Shown here piece by piece: positions 12,016-24,100 of a stretch of 64,000 nucleotides of DNA (position 1 is the first letter of the stretch; each line of letters starts with the position of its first letter). Position numbers and translations under genes: made by a program. The notes beneath the pieces were generated by a model. The model made no database searches. It was not told where the DNA came from and was given only the letters and a program-made list of their open reading frames with translations. The stretch is from Phoronis australis (Eukaryota; Phoronida; Phoronidae): positions 25,571 to 89,570 of the forward strand of contig NMRA01000504.1 of assembly GCA_002633005.1 (NCBI GenBank), read 5' to 3'.

Positions 12016-14217
12016 AAAGTTGCGCGTCATTGCAATTCGTATTAGGAATGCAATGCTTTAAGTTACAAAATTTCATTTTATTGTTGAAAATTAACCTTGT
12101 GTGCATGTTCTTTCTACCGCTTTACACTTCAAAGGCCGAGAAGTCCGGTGTCAAACTACTAAGTGCGCTGTCGGTAGCTGCGGCGATTACAGTTTGGTTT
12201 CGTTAAGTACGAAGTATTCAGCGGTTACGTTTCCTTGCTATTCTATGTAATACTATTCGTCAGTATGCGAAAAAAATAGCTGAATATCTAGAAAATATAC
12301 AATTAGGTTTGTATAACAAGAACCAAAATGTGAGTCTTCACGCTCAGCTGATACCAACAAGTTTTCCCGTCATTCAGAAACGTAAATGGAACTCGGGTCA
12401 CGGAAATAGACGATGTTTTTCTATTTGGGCTGAGGTAGTAATTGTATTCAAAAAGGCACGTAGCTTCGTAAAAGACACGAAGAAAACATTATAGCATGAT
12501 AATTGTCACTTGATTGGTAGTATATTTTCAACTGTTTGTTGAGTGCGAAAAAAACAAAAATGGAGTTTTGCAGGGAAGCATATTCAGACAGAGTCAGCTG
12601 CCGGAGTAGCCGGGCAGAGTACGGGGTTCATAGTCCGACATCTGCATGCGTATCGTCTTCAGTGGGGGTTTACACGTCTATAATTTAAGACCATTAAGTA
12701 CACAACAGGAATATATTACATACACATCATAGAAGTATTTTAATACATTTTAAAAAATGTCTCAATTAAGAGCTTTAGCAAGTACCACTCAGTGGAAAGT
12801 ACGTTTTTGGCATTTGCACGTTTAAATAATCAAACATTCAACATTCCCATCGTGAAAGGATGTCAAGGAATAATACAGTAGAATTTGGAAGGATTAAAGA
12901 ATTGGTACAACAGATGATAAAACATTGGCGTTATCAGAGAAGGTACAATAAAGCGTTAAACATGCATTTTGCTACTGTGCACATGTTATGCAGAATTCTG
13001 ACCCGAAATGCTTTGGGATTTAAAAACATTACAACATTATCGAAATTGTTGCCAAGTGGGCTCGCAATTCAAGTCACAGACAACACGTACAGATGCCACT
13101 CAATGGAATAAAATCAGGCCGGTTTTATGAGAGGCCTAATTCGATTTTTAGCCAACTCAACAGGGCGAAAAGCAATTTTAAATAAAAATTGAAAGTACAT
13201 GTACGAATCTTAGTGCATAACTTAAGTGGTATCACATATCAATTACATCACATGTCAATTACTTGAATGCAAAATGACGAACCTCATATTAAGGTTATGA
13301 AAAGATAGAAACAACGTTACAGTATCCCACGTATGACTGTACGGGTTGCATATTGAATAATATGTTTGGTATTTAGTCCAACGTTGAAAACCTGCCTACA
13401 GGCAGATTTAAGCAGACCACAGGGACTCGTGCGAGGATAACCAAAAGACGGTGACGAAGTATCGTTTTGGAGGTTATCGCGAACTTGTGACCTGTAGACA
13501 TTTTGATTGGCCATGACACGTGTTATCATCGATTCGTGAGTGTGTACATGATGACGCTCAGTGCATACTCTTACGCATCCACGTACATGCACTAAAATCC
13601 CGACGATGCATCTTGCGAATGTTCTAATTAGTCCTAGAACCCTTCGTCTCGAAGGAGGCTGAAGTCTTAGAAGCGTTTGAAGAGCATTTCTGTTCAACGT
13701 CCAGTGCGTACACATGTATTCACATATATTTTAATTCTAGCATCATTTTACAAGACACATATAGAAATTAGTTGGTTATAACCAGATAGATAGTCGCAGT
13801 GTTTCTATACGAAGACCTGGCGAACTTTGCACTTTCGTCTTCTACTCAAACTCAGTGTAAGAACTCTTGTGCTTCATGGAGGAATGGTTGCTTGAGACTG
13901 AAGTGTGTGGAGAACGTTTATTGGTGCAAACAAAGGCGAACACACGATCGTCCGATTCGATCCAACCATTTCATTACTAGTCTGTCTGTGGCCTTTCACT
14001 TCAAAATTCGTTTTATCGTAGTACGGTGTTTTGTTGGGTTCACAATTCCACAAATGTATTTTGGATCCTCACGATGTATTCGGACCAATGGGAGAAGCAA
14101 ATGGACAATCTGCTCTTAAACTACGAGATTTGTCATTTTACACAAACCGCATGGAAAATGATAAAACGTTAAATTGGATTATTTTTTGTGCTTAATCCAC
14201 AATTTTAATTCATTTGT

Positions 14218-15162
14218 CTAAAGATCTGTGGTGGCATCTCGATGTCTGGTCACATTTTCGTACATGTCTTCCTCGTCACTCTCGTCTCGTTGAGTTCTGT
14301 TGCGATAATCCAAAGTGTTCTCGTAAAACATTTCCGTCTCATCCCTGTCGGCGAACATATCCATTTCTATTCCAGAGCTGTCAGTTTCTTCAAACTTTAG
14401 TCTCTTTTGCAATTTCTTTTTTTCTTGGCGAAGTTCTTCGTCAGTGATTCCTGTAGAATTTTTCATTTCTTCAATCTTGTTTTTGTCGAAGATGGTTTCC
14501 TGCCTTTGTTGAAGCCTCCGCAGTGCTAGCCTTGATTTCTTCCGCTCTGCGGCACCTCGAATTCTGCGGTGAATTTCTTCGTCATAGTCTCCCTCTGCAG
14601 TTTCGACAACCTGCTGCAGGGCTAAGAACTTGCGTTTAAAGGCTGCATCCAACGTTCGCACCCTCTTCTTGGGCTCCGGCTTGGTTTGTGACTTGGCGAT
14701 TTTATAAACTGTCTTCCTCCGTTGCATGCCTCGGTCAGATGTCTCCTCGTCTTCTTCTTGTTCGATAGCCAAAGTTTCGTTTTTTTCACTGTCGTTTAAA
14801 GCTTGCAAATTTTTCGCCATTTCCAAGGCAGAGTCTATGTCCAAGCGATCTTTTCCGCTTGGGCAGTAGTCATCGTCGTCATCTCCTTTTTGTCTTCTTT
14901 TCAACCTTAAGATCACCTCAGTGGCGATGATATGCAAGAACGTCCAAAGTCTGTGCCACAACATTCCAAGATATTGAATGACGAGCAGTACTCCAAATGT
15001 GATCAGAAAGAGTAAACCGATAGGTTCAAGTTCCAGGGGTTTAGCATCCCCGGGTGCGAAGTTGCAGTTTGGCCAAGGAAGTGATAACGACGCCTTGTTA
15101 GAAGTCAGCAAGAACATCATCGTCACAAACATAGCATTTATCATGAAAAATCCCATCGTCGA
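14218..15162 (-). CDS. Chitin synthase B, terminal exon: last two membrane spans and charged cytoplasmic tail
   Basis: Exon of 945 nt ending at TAG 14220-14218; acceptor ATTTCAG. It encodes STMGFFMINAMF with the sixth span of the C-terminal block, an extracellular loop, PIGLLFLITFGVLLVIQY (seventh span) and about 230 residues of tail. The tail alternates basic and acidic clusters (RRRQK-like, DEEDMYEN, KKLQKRLKF), is predicted helical or disordered by composition, and is probably cytosolic. The first part matches the family closely; the distal tail is not recognised and is probably lineage-specific. Confidence 0.92.
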   Translation of the reverse strand, partial: STMGFFMINAMFVTMMFLLTSNKASLSLPWPNCNFAPGDAKPLELEPIGLLFLITFGVLLVIQYLGMLWHRLWTFLHIIATEVILRLKRRQKGDDDDDYCPSGKDRLDIDSALEMAKNLQALNDSEKNETLAIEQEEDEETSDRGMQRRKTVYKIAKSQTKPEPKKRVRTLDAAFKRKFLALQQVVETAEGDYDEEIHRRIRGAAERKKSRLALRRLQQRQETIFDKNKIEEMKNSTGITDEELRQEKKKLQKRLKFEETDSSGIEMDMFADRDETEMFYENTLDYRNRTQRDESDEEDMYENVTRHRDATTDL

Positions 15163-18100
15163 CTGAAATTAAAATAATAAAAATTGTATTAGAAATCAAA
15201 ACCTGGGTATTCCTTCGACTTGTGATAACTTAAGGTGACACGTTCAGATATTAAGCTGCATTTGTAGGTAGAAGAGTGCGCATCCAATACATGTACACAG
15301 ATATTTCCGGCAAACTGTTAATTACAGATAATGTAAACACTACATTATTGAGCATTTTTGCTCCTCCACTGATGGCGGGTAAACGGCATACGGTGAACAA
15401 ACGCAGAAGAAATTGGCCACGGTCTCTATTTGGGCCAGTTAAGAGGGTAGTGCCGTCTAGCTCGCGAAGGAAGGTAGTGATCTATTCAAAGCGAAAGTGT
15501 TCTTTTGAGAACTTGTGCAATTAACAATGCACTCGTCATACAAGTGCATTACATACGTGGATTGCACTCAGTCCAACGAGTGCATAGCTTCGTTCCTTCG
15601 CCGCCAGGTGAGAACGAGTAATAATACCCTCGTATGAGTGTAAAGCTTCGTTGTTTCACCGCCAGGTGGACGCAGGCACTATGTGAAAGACACTCTAACG
15701 AGCGCGTAGCCTTGCTCATTCACCGCTAGGTGGACGCTGGCACTGGCGAGTAAAATGCACTGCACGTACAAAACATGTTTTAGATGAACCTGGCTTCGAG
15801 GCTGCCTTCATCCATGCGAACTGCATAGGTTCGTTCTTTAGTCGCCAGGTGAACACAAACACGGGTGAAATGCACTCGTTCGAAATGTTATTGTACGTGG
15901 CTAAATGTGTGCACATGATTGGTTATATAGATGTTATTATTAGCAGTAATGAGGGCCACTAGTTTCCTAATCATACACAGCTCAATATACTTGTGCAAGG
16001 CTCTCGTTCAGACGTGAGACCTACACTGTTGCTGTCAATCTGGACGTTTTGTCTCTGGCAACCCTGCACAGACCAGAATGGTGACCGAATGTTTACAACT
16101 GCATGCACTTGTAAGACTTGCGCCCTATGGAACGCTGACGCATTCTTTTGAAAACGTGTGCAATACACATGTCATACCAGTGAAGTGCCCTCCTTCATAC
16201 AAGGAATAGTTTCGTTCCTTCGCCGGCAGACGGATCCGGGCAAAAGTCTTACGAGTTCATGCACTTGTTTATAGGAATGCTGCAAGGTCAATGCAAGCGT
16301 GGCGGGTGTCTTGGGGGCTCAGTTTTGCACTTCTTTATATTAGAGTCCCGGACAAATTGCACTTGTACATGCATATTGATCTGTGTATCTTGTGATATGG
16401 CTACTGGCAACTAGAAATAATATTGTATAAACAATCATGTGCACACATTTTACGGTGTATTATAATATTTAAAACGATCGCATTTCGCTCTTGCCTGCGT
16501 TCACCAGGTGGGGAAAGAACAAAGATATGCACTCGTATGAATGAATATATCCTCGAAGCCAGGCTTTCTAAAACATTTATACTAGTCACTCGCGTGAGGA
16601 GTGGTGCCTACATTCACCTGGCGGCGAAAGAACGAAGCTATGCACTCGTTCGTACGAGTGCATTTTTACTCGTTCTCAGCTGGAGGCGAAGAAATGAACC
16701 TATGAACCAGAGCATTTCACTAGTATGACGTGTGCATTTACTAGTATGACGAGTGGATTACAAATATTCTCAAATGAACACGTCTGTGTTCCATGGTGAT
16801 TACGTGCTTATTTCCCGAAGTCTTGTATGATCTTTCGTTTCACAAGGTTCTCGCGAAAACAGAACGTACGCCAGGCTTTCGAGTTTTGTACAAAATATCA
16901 CATGTCTATTCGCTTGCTTAGTATGACGCCATTTTGACGTTTTGGACCCAGTCAAACAAAAGTATATTGTCAAAATTAATATACTATAACAGTAGTTTGG
17001 CCAGATTTACCTAGAAAATCGAAAATCACTAACTGACCATGAACACAGTCAATCTTAATTCTTCTCAACTGTTCAGGAGCGCCCAATGGGTACAAACATT
17101 GTCAGAGCACACCAATTTATTCAAGCACATAATTTTGTAAAACTTCCAAGTTCTAAATAGTCCCCGTGGTCACCAAAACCGGAAAATTATCCAAAACCTG
17201 CACGGTTTTGGAAAATATGGCGTGACCGTGGATTTATTATCGTATTGTTTTTTAGTCCAAATTACGTCATAATGGTGGCAGAAACGTCATCACCAAACAT
17301 CCGAATATGCGTGTACATGTATCGTACTTGTACTACAGTATGTGCCGATAAAATGACTTATTTTGTTGTACAATATCTGCAACAACCAGTGAGACCTCTG
17401 TGACTTTGTCTGTGTCATATCGATTATTTGGCGCTTTAGTCAAAGGTAGAAAGTGCTGTCTTGGCTAAGCCGATCCTAACTTCGATTTTGATATGCACAC
17501 TGCTCATTATGGAGTCACGTGAAGGCGGTCGTTACATTTGTACGTGTAAAACTTAACAAACTTTTTAGGAGTTTCAAAATGCCTGTTTTTTTAAAAATCG
17601 TCTTATTTGCAATTGCGTCATTATAGTTGTCTTTAAGTAGCTTCGAGTGGACTTGCAACCATTAATAAAATGGACACAAAGATCTAAAGACGAGTGATTG
17701 CATTTTTCTATTGAACTAATGCTTTATTGACAGAAAAGTGTTTCTTGTTTTAGCGATAAAAGTGAAAGTTTTACAGTTTACTAGAGGTACACCTCTCCTG
17801 AGTTATAACGGTGTCCTACCTTATTTCGCAACTCGATCAATTCTTCTGCTATTTCCTTTTGTTTTTGCGGGTTGTTAAGCAGAGGGTACAGGTACTTGTC
17901 GATGAGCTCCTTCCAAAATCTTGCCTCGTCGTATATGAGACCACCGGTTTCACCATTGAGTAGTTCAGGATCAGCCAACCAACTGTTGAATCGCTTATGC
18001 ACCAGTGGTTCGGGTTCGGTCATGTCAACTATAAACATTTTCCAAACACTCGTGTTACTTAGCCAATGACAAAAACAGTTCTGATCAAAGCGTACCTTAC

Positions 18101-21100
18101 TCAACTTCTTTATTGTGTTCAGTTAAATGATGTTTGAAATAAGTCAATCACAAGACACTAAAATTGACGAAAACTTTGTTAATTTGAACCAGTTCAGCTT
18201 CCAAGTTCTATTAAACAGTAGGGACGGTGGATTACACCAAATGGAGCTGCATACAGGGTGCGCTTTGCACAGAGGAACAGGTTCTAGTCTAGGTCAACAA
18301 TCACTCGAAACCCGGCTAAGATCAACAATGTGTGCGTGCATGCTTGCGTGCGTTTGCGTGTGACGTACAATGCAGAGTATGATGTTTCCGGTTTAGAGTT
18401 TTAATCTGACAAGTCAAATAAAGCGCTACCTGGAGGATCGTCTTCGTCATCAGTGCTGCTCATTTCTTCGGGGATGTTACGCGAAATTGAGACATTTCTG
18501 CTCCTTGGTCGTCTTTTGCCAGTTATCACTCGAAGGTCTTTCTCCATACTGTCGATCTTTTCAAGAAGTGTAGCAAACTTCATGTCTTCTGGAGACTGTT
18601 CTTCTCGGGGACAACAGAGACATCTGTAGAAGGAAAGTTAAGCTGAGCAAAATTGCTAAGGTCTGTGTTTTGTATGAGCCTAAATTCTATCTTGAATTAC
18701 AATGACATTTATAAGTGTTTAGCTTAACCGCTGCAATTGTTGCTCAATGTATTTTTTTTTCTATCTTCTAGCATGTACCTGCAAAGATTTCCTATTGAAA
18801 TCCTCCACCCAGTTTCCCTTTTGGCACCGTTTTGGTCGAGGAAGAAGCTTAGAAGTTTGGTAGCTGTTCCGCTTTTTTTCTTCTCCTCTTCTAATCGTTT
18901 CTCTTCCGCCACCTGCTCTGGTGTTTTCGCTTGTTTGACCTCACGTGTTCCCCATGAAACCACGTGAAGGTTGCACAGTGAATATATTATCAATAAAAGA
19001 TACATGCACGGTATAGTGACGAAGTATATGAGACCACATGGCAGGTTCCAAAATTCTTGAGGATGAAGAAATGCAGCGGTGATGAACGACCCAGCGACTA
19101 TAAATAAAAACAAGGCGCTTGGCGAGCAGATACCGTCTTCAGCAATTTGCACTAAAACACCGACAAGGACGCCGGCCATTACCAGGCAGTATATTCCGGC
19201 CAGGATAAATGAAACCTTGAGCTGAAATAAGAAAATGGACCTCAATCAGCTACACATCAACAATAGCAAAACACAGCTTTGAAATGCACCCACATATGTA
19301 AAGCAAATGGTATGCTTCTAGGGGTCAACAGGGAACACCGCAACCGTACAAATTTAAAGTAAGTCAAGCTCTTGTCAGAAAAAGACAATTTTTATATCAT
19401 TTTCAGAATGGTTCTTTGAGAAGTTTGACGGATAGAGTCGGATGCCAAAAAGAGAATAAAAAACAATAACAAAGTCAAAGTTCATGAAGATTTGCCAAGG
19501 ACTTCTGAAGATGAAGAGTCAAATGTAAAAAATATAAATTGCCGGTAGGGGGGGCACATCAGTGGTCAAAACGTTCCGAAAATTGTTGTCTCTATTGTCA
19601 GCTTCATGGAAACATATCTGCCAAAGATCAAGAAGAGCCTTCCAGCGCATTAGGAAATTCAACAATGGACGTCGGATGATGGATGCCGAACGAAAAACAT
19701 AATTACATCTCTGGTGAAAGAATTCAAGGAAATGGTTATTTTTGGGATCATGTTCCATTCATAACCATTTCCTGACCTCTACCTGGAAATCAATTTACTC
19801 AGACAAACTAGAAATGCCATCATGTAAAGTTAATTCTATCCCCAAACATTTTTTTTTCAGGGCAGGCTGAGGCTGTTGTGAATAGCGCCAAATAAGTTTC
19901 GTATCTTAACGGGTTGCTCAACCCGTGCTTTACATCAATTGTGTGAGCAGAAGTTGAACGTGCCGAACATTAGTGAACATGCATCTAAGCATCTGACCTA
20001 TCGCAAGCTCCGCCCCTTGCGTAATGTTGACTAACAAACAATAAGTTTTACCCGACAACGTATTGTTTGTCGGGTAAAATGGCGGCTTGAAAATGCTGGT
20101 GTGTCAAGAATGATGCGTTCTGATTGGTCAATTAAGCCGTCACTGAAAATCCTGGCGATAGGTCAATTCCCGTATAATGGCACATTCAAACCTTTTACCT
20201 GGAGCGCGGGCTTTGCAAGATAGCACAGTATAACGAACAGGATGATGGGAATGGCATTGATCCAGAAGGCGAACTGGAAGCCCGTGTCCATGACAGTCTC
20301 GACTGCACCGACGATCATCATGAAAATAGTTCCGGGACCAATGAGAGAAAAGAACATGAGAATTCCTGCAAACAGAACGATGAAAGCAGGTGAATTCAAA
20401 CAAGCCTCCCGTTTTCGATATCGAAAATATTTGTACTAGCGCAGGCGCATTTTAGCTTCCAAAACAAAATTATCGGATTCGTATATTCTTCGTCTGAAAT
20501 TATATTGTTGACAAGGCGTGGTCAAGATAAACCCTTCGTGCCAGAATATCTATTCACAGCCATGATAACCGTAATTTTCGAAGGCCAAGTGGCTTCCGTC
20601 TTATAAGCAGAGCAACATCTTGTCGTTTTTAAGCTCAGGTTTCATCTCTAATACAATGAAGGGTCACAGTGGAACTAGTGTTATAGTGGTAAGTGATCTA
20701 TGTCAAAAGTATAGTCGCAGTTTAATATCGAAATCGTCGAAGCAAGAGAGGTGTACTGACTCTATGTCCCTATGCAGCATTTTACGCATACTAATGTTCC
20801 TCGCTAATGGTTTCAACAACTTTTGCCTCAGACAGATGAACTAATAAAACATCAAAAGCTGGTTTTAAGCGATCAGAAATCTACCATACCGTGATACAAA
20901 ATGTACAGGAACGAGATGTTTTCGTTTTTCTTGATGGTGTTCTTCCAGTCCTTCAAGAGGTCAAATATATTGGCCATGGTAGACGGTGTCCAGCGCCTTC
21001 TCTGATTGAAGAACTCGTCAAATCCTTCAGGGCAATAAGTCAAGGCATCTGATGCGGCATTGTATTCAACGCGGTAACCTTGTTGAAGTAGAAGGGTGCA

Positions 21101-24100
21101 GAGCCAGCGGTCCTCACCTGGTTGGTCGATAAAGCGGGTGCAATAATTACTGTTAGGCAAAGACATCCTAACTGTTCAAATATCACGCGTGATATCATGA
21201 GAAAACGATGACCACAGCAAAAAGATTAGACCTACTTCCTTTCAGAATCATTCACTTGAAAAACGTGCTGGTAGATTCCTTATTAATACACGTTTGCACA
21301 TTGCGTTGGTGACGTTCTCTTCTACATTTTGGTTGTGAAATTCAAAATGCTACTTGTAATCTATTGGCTACTTGCGGGTCCAGTGAATGTAAATTATCAT
21401 GACGAAAATATACCACAAATGGCCAAAGAGTAATCGTTTAGATTTTTGAAACGATTTCATTCACCATTCTGACCAGCTCAAAATAGAGCCAAGAGAACCG
21501 TGCGCCATCAGCCGACACAAACATGGAACAGACAGTGTGCATGAGAATCTTTTGCACAAGCGAAATGTATTAATGGAACAGACCCGCCAATAGAAGATTT
21601 TGAAAACGGGTATAAAGAAGAGGAACTCAGAAGCTATCGACAGCGTTCAGATGAGTTCGTTTGCATTGATACGTCATCGAACAACACTGTTCGGCATTTA
21701 ACTACAACCTGCCGACTCTATTTTTGTCTTCTTGTGACGTAATAGGAGACTATAGGAGATCAGAATTTGATGATTATATCACAATTACAGATAATTGGTT
21801 ACTATGATACGGCTATTCAATAATAAATTTCAACATTCTGTGTCGTCAATGACATTGATGAGCTTGGAAGTAGTAGTTTGAAGTTTGCTTCCAAGCGATG
21901 TGTTGTTCATTTGAAGGATTTAGGTTTTATACTTTTGTGACTTCATTTTACATGTGAATTGGATATTGAACCAGATGCCCACGCTCTTTCAAACGGCCGG
22001 AGAAACGACCAGTCGAAACGTGGGGCGAATATAGGTAGGCAAGACGTAAGTGTAAATAGGGTATTCTATTTTTTAAATGATCAGCCAAAAACTGAATATA
22101 TTTCCTAAGTGTACTGAGCTACAACAGCATGTGTACGTGCAACAATACGAATACCTTGATCATACTGAATGTAATCCATAGCTTGGGTAGGTTCCGTCGT
22201 GTATCGTTTCATCACATTATCGTCCATTATTGCAGATCCCCTAAACAAGCTGAAGCAGCCGGGACTACATAGGACGCAGCCGATCACGTGTTCAGTAGCC
22301 TTCTGGAACCAATGTCCGATCGCGTACTCGAATCGTTGATACCAAACCATGGGACCTGTGAATGCGAGCACATGAGTCTCCGTCTTGTACATCTAGTGTA
22401 TAACAGCAAACATTATGTTGTCATTGGTATATGCCCCATAACACATTGAAACATGCGAAACGTCAAAATATCACAAGAGCAAAACGCAATCGAACAGATC
22501 GAACAGGAACTGAACTCGCAGCCCAGGGGGGAGGGGGCTCGGGGGGCTCGAAGGAGACCCCCCCCCCCATTTTGGCGAAGTGGGCAAAAAGGTCGGCCCC
22601 AGAGAAACAAAAAGACCGAAGCAAACGAGACGAAAGTATACTAAAAAGGCGCAGATGCACAATTCACAGTACTGAAGATGGTACCCTATTTTTTTCTTTA
22701 GTCATCCTAGCTTTTTTGTTAACAAAAGGTCAACTTGGTCAGAAATTCGAGCCCCCCAAACTGAAGGCTGGGTGCGCGCATGGATTACAGATGTTACGTA
22801 TTATTTACGATAAACGGGACTCTTGGTTAGTGCTTCAACTGAAGTGATCAATCTCTCTCAGGCTAAACCATTTATCACAATCTTTTCTGAATATGACGTC
22901 TCATGCTATTCATAAACTAGTCAATGATTGAAGTATGCGTCGCATTATATAGTACAATCTAATACCTGAGCCAATAGGGTGAATTCGTCCACATGCCGCT
23001 GCCACTTTGTCATTTTTCTTCATCAAATCCACTAGCAGTTGGACAGCACTTGGTTGGAAGTCAACGTCCCCGTCTAAGGCTAACAAGAACGTGTTGTCCG
23101 CACGGATCTGTTTTCGCGTGATGTTCATATCCTTCCGCGCAATCAGACGATATCCAAGAAAGTAGTACATGTACATAACCTGCAAGTAAAGTGTATGTAA
23201 TATAGAATTCTAGCTATGTAAATGAATAAATTCAATGTCGTCAATCTGAATTATCATCTGAACCATGTTAAAGATTTTGTTTGAAGCATATGCCTTTATA
23301 GGCCAGCAGGATTCTGGTGAATCTTGAGGTGACAAGACTGTTATGATATGCATTGAATGCGCAGCAATTCTACCTGACTCCATCTCTTCCTGTGGCGGAT
23401 TAGCACTTTGTCCTTCAGGTGAGCCGTCAACGTGTTTCCACCTGGTAGCTTCCACTCAAGTCGGCCTCCATACGGTGTCTTTGTCTTTGTTGGCGGATCC
23501 AGTTGAAGATCCACTTTATGAACCGCCCTGGTGAAATTGTACAAGTTGTTTTGAGCAAACCTTTGAGACAAGACTTCTAGTAAAACTTTCAATATTTCTC
23601 TATACCGGTGCAAACGTGAGAAAGCAAAGATCCGGAATCTTTGCAACACAGTTATGGCTTCGTTATGACACGTGTTGGTAACAGTGGTAAACCTACAGTA
23701 AGTACTCACTTTGCTGCAATATCGATGACTCTGACAAGTTTCTTCACGAATTGATTAACCTCGCCAGGTTCTTCTCCTTCAGCGTGTGGTTCGAAGGCAT
23801 CGTCAAAGAAAATGTGCCCTGTATGAAAAGGAAATTGAACTCACGTTTAAGGTTACTATTTCTCAAAAATTTCTATTTTAAAAATAGTCAGATTGTGAAA
23901 GGAAATCCGTGATAGACTGCAAGATGCATGTTAGCCAACAGCATGGGAGACTCGATTCCCTGCTCCAGCCGAAGTCAAACTCAGTCCCGAAGAGGCCGGA
24001 GGCCTTTTATTGAAGTTTTCCAACCGAAAGCAGGGTCGTTTCAACAAAGCTCCTTGAAAATGCTGCGAATCTTACCTAAGTTCTGATATTACATCATGCG

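Larger units (their letters stand above)
3992..14217. other. Intergenic region between chitin synthase copies A and B, no supported gene
   Basis: About 10 kb of AT-rich DNA. Open frames here are short and lack family motifs, splice structure or plausible composition. It should contain the promoter and any 5' non-coding exon of copy A, and the 3' UTR of copy B just left of 14218, where an AATAAA on the minus strand at 13922-13917 is a possible poly(A) signal. T-rich TTTA repeats occur at 4028-4065. Confidence 0.6.

Noticed and set aside
13317-13715. 132-residue minus-strand open frame
   Set aside because: No family resemblance, unusual composition, no splice partner, and it lies in the 3' flank of chitin synthase B.
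22431-22847. Overlapping Pro/Gly-rich frames on both strands
   Set aside because: Produced by C and G runs inside a MITE copy.
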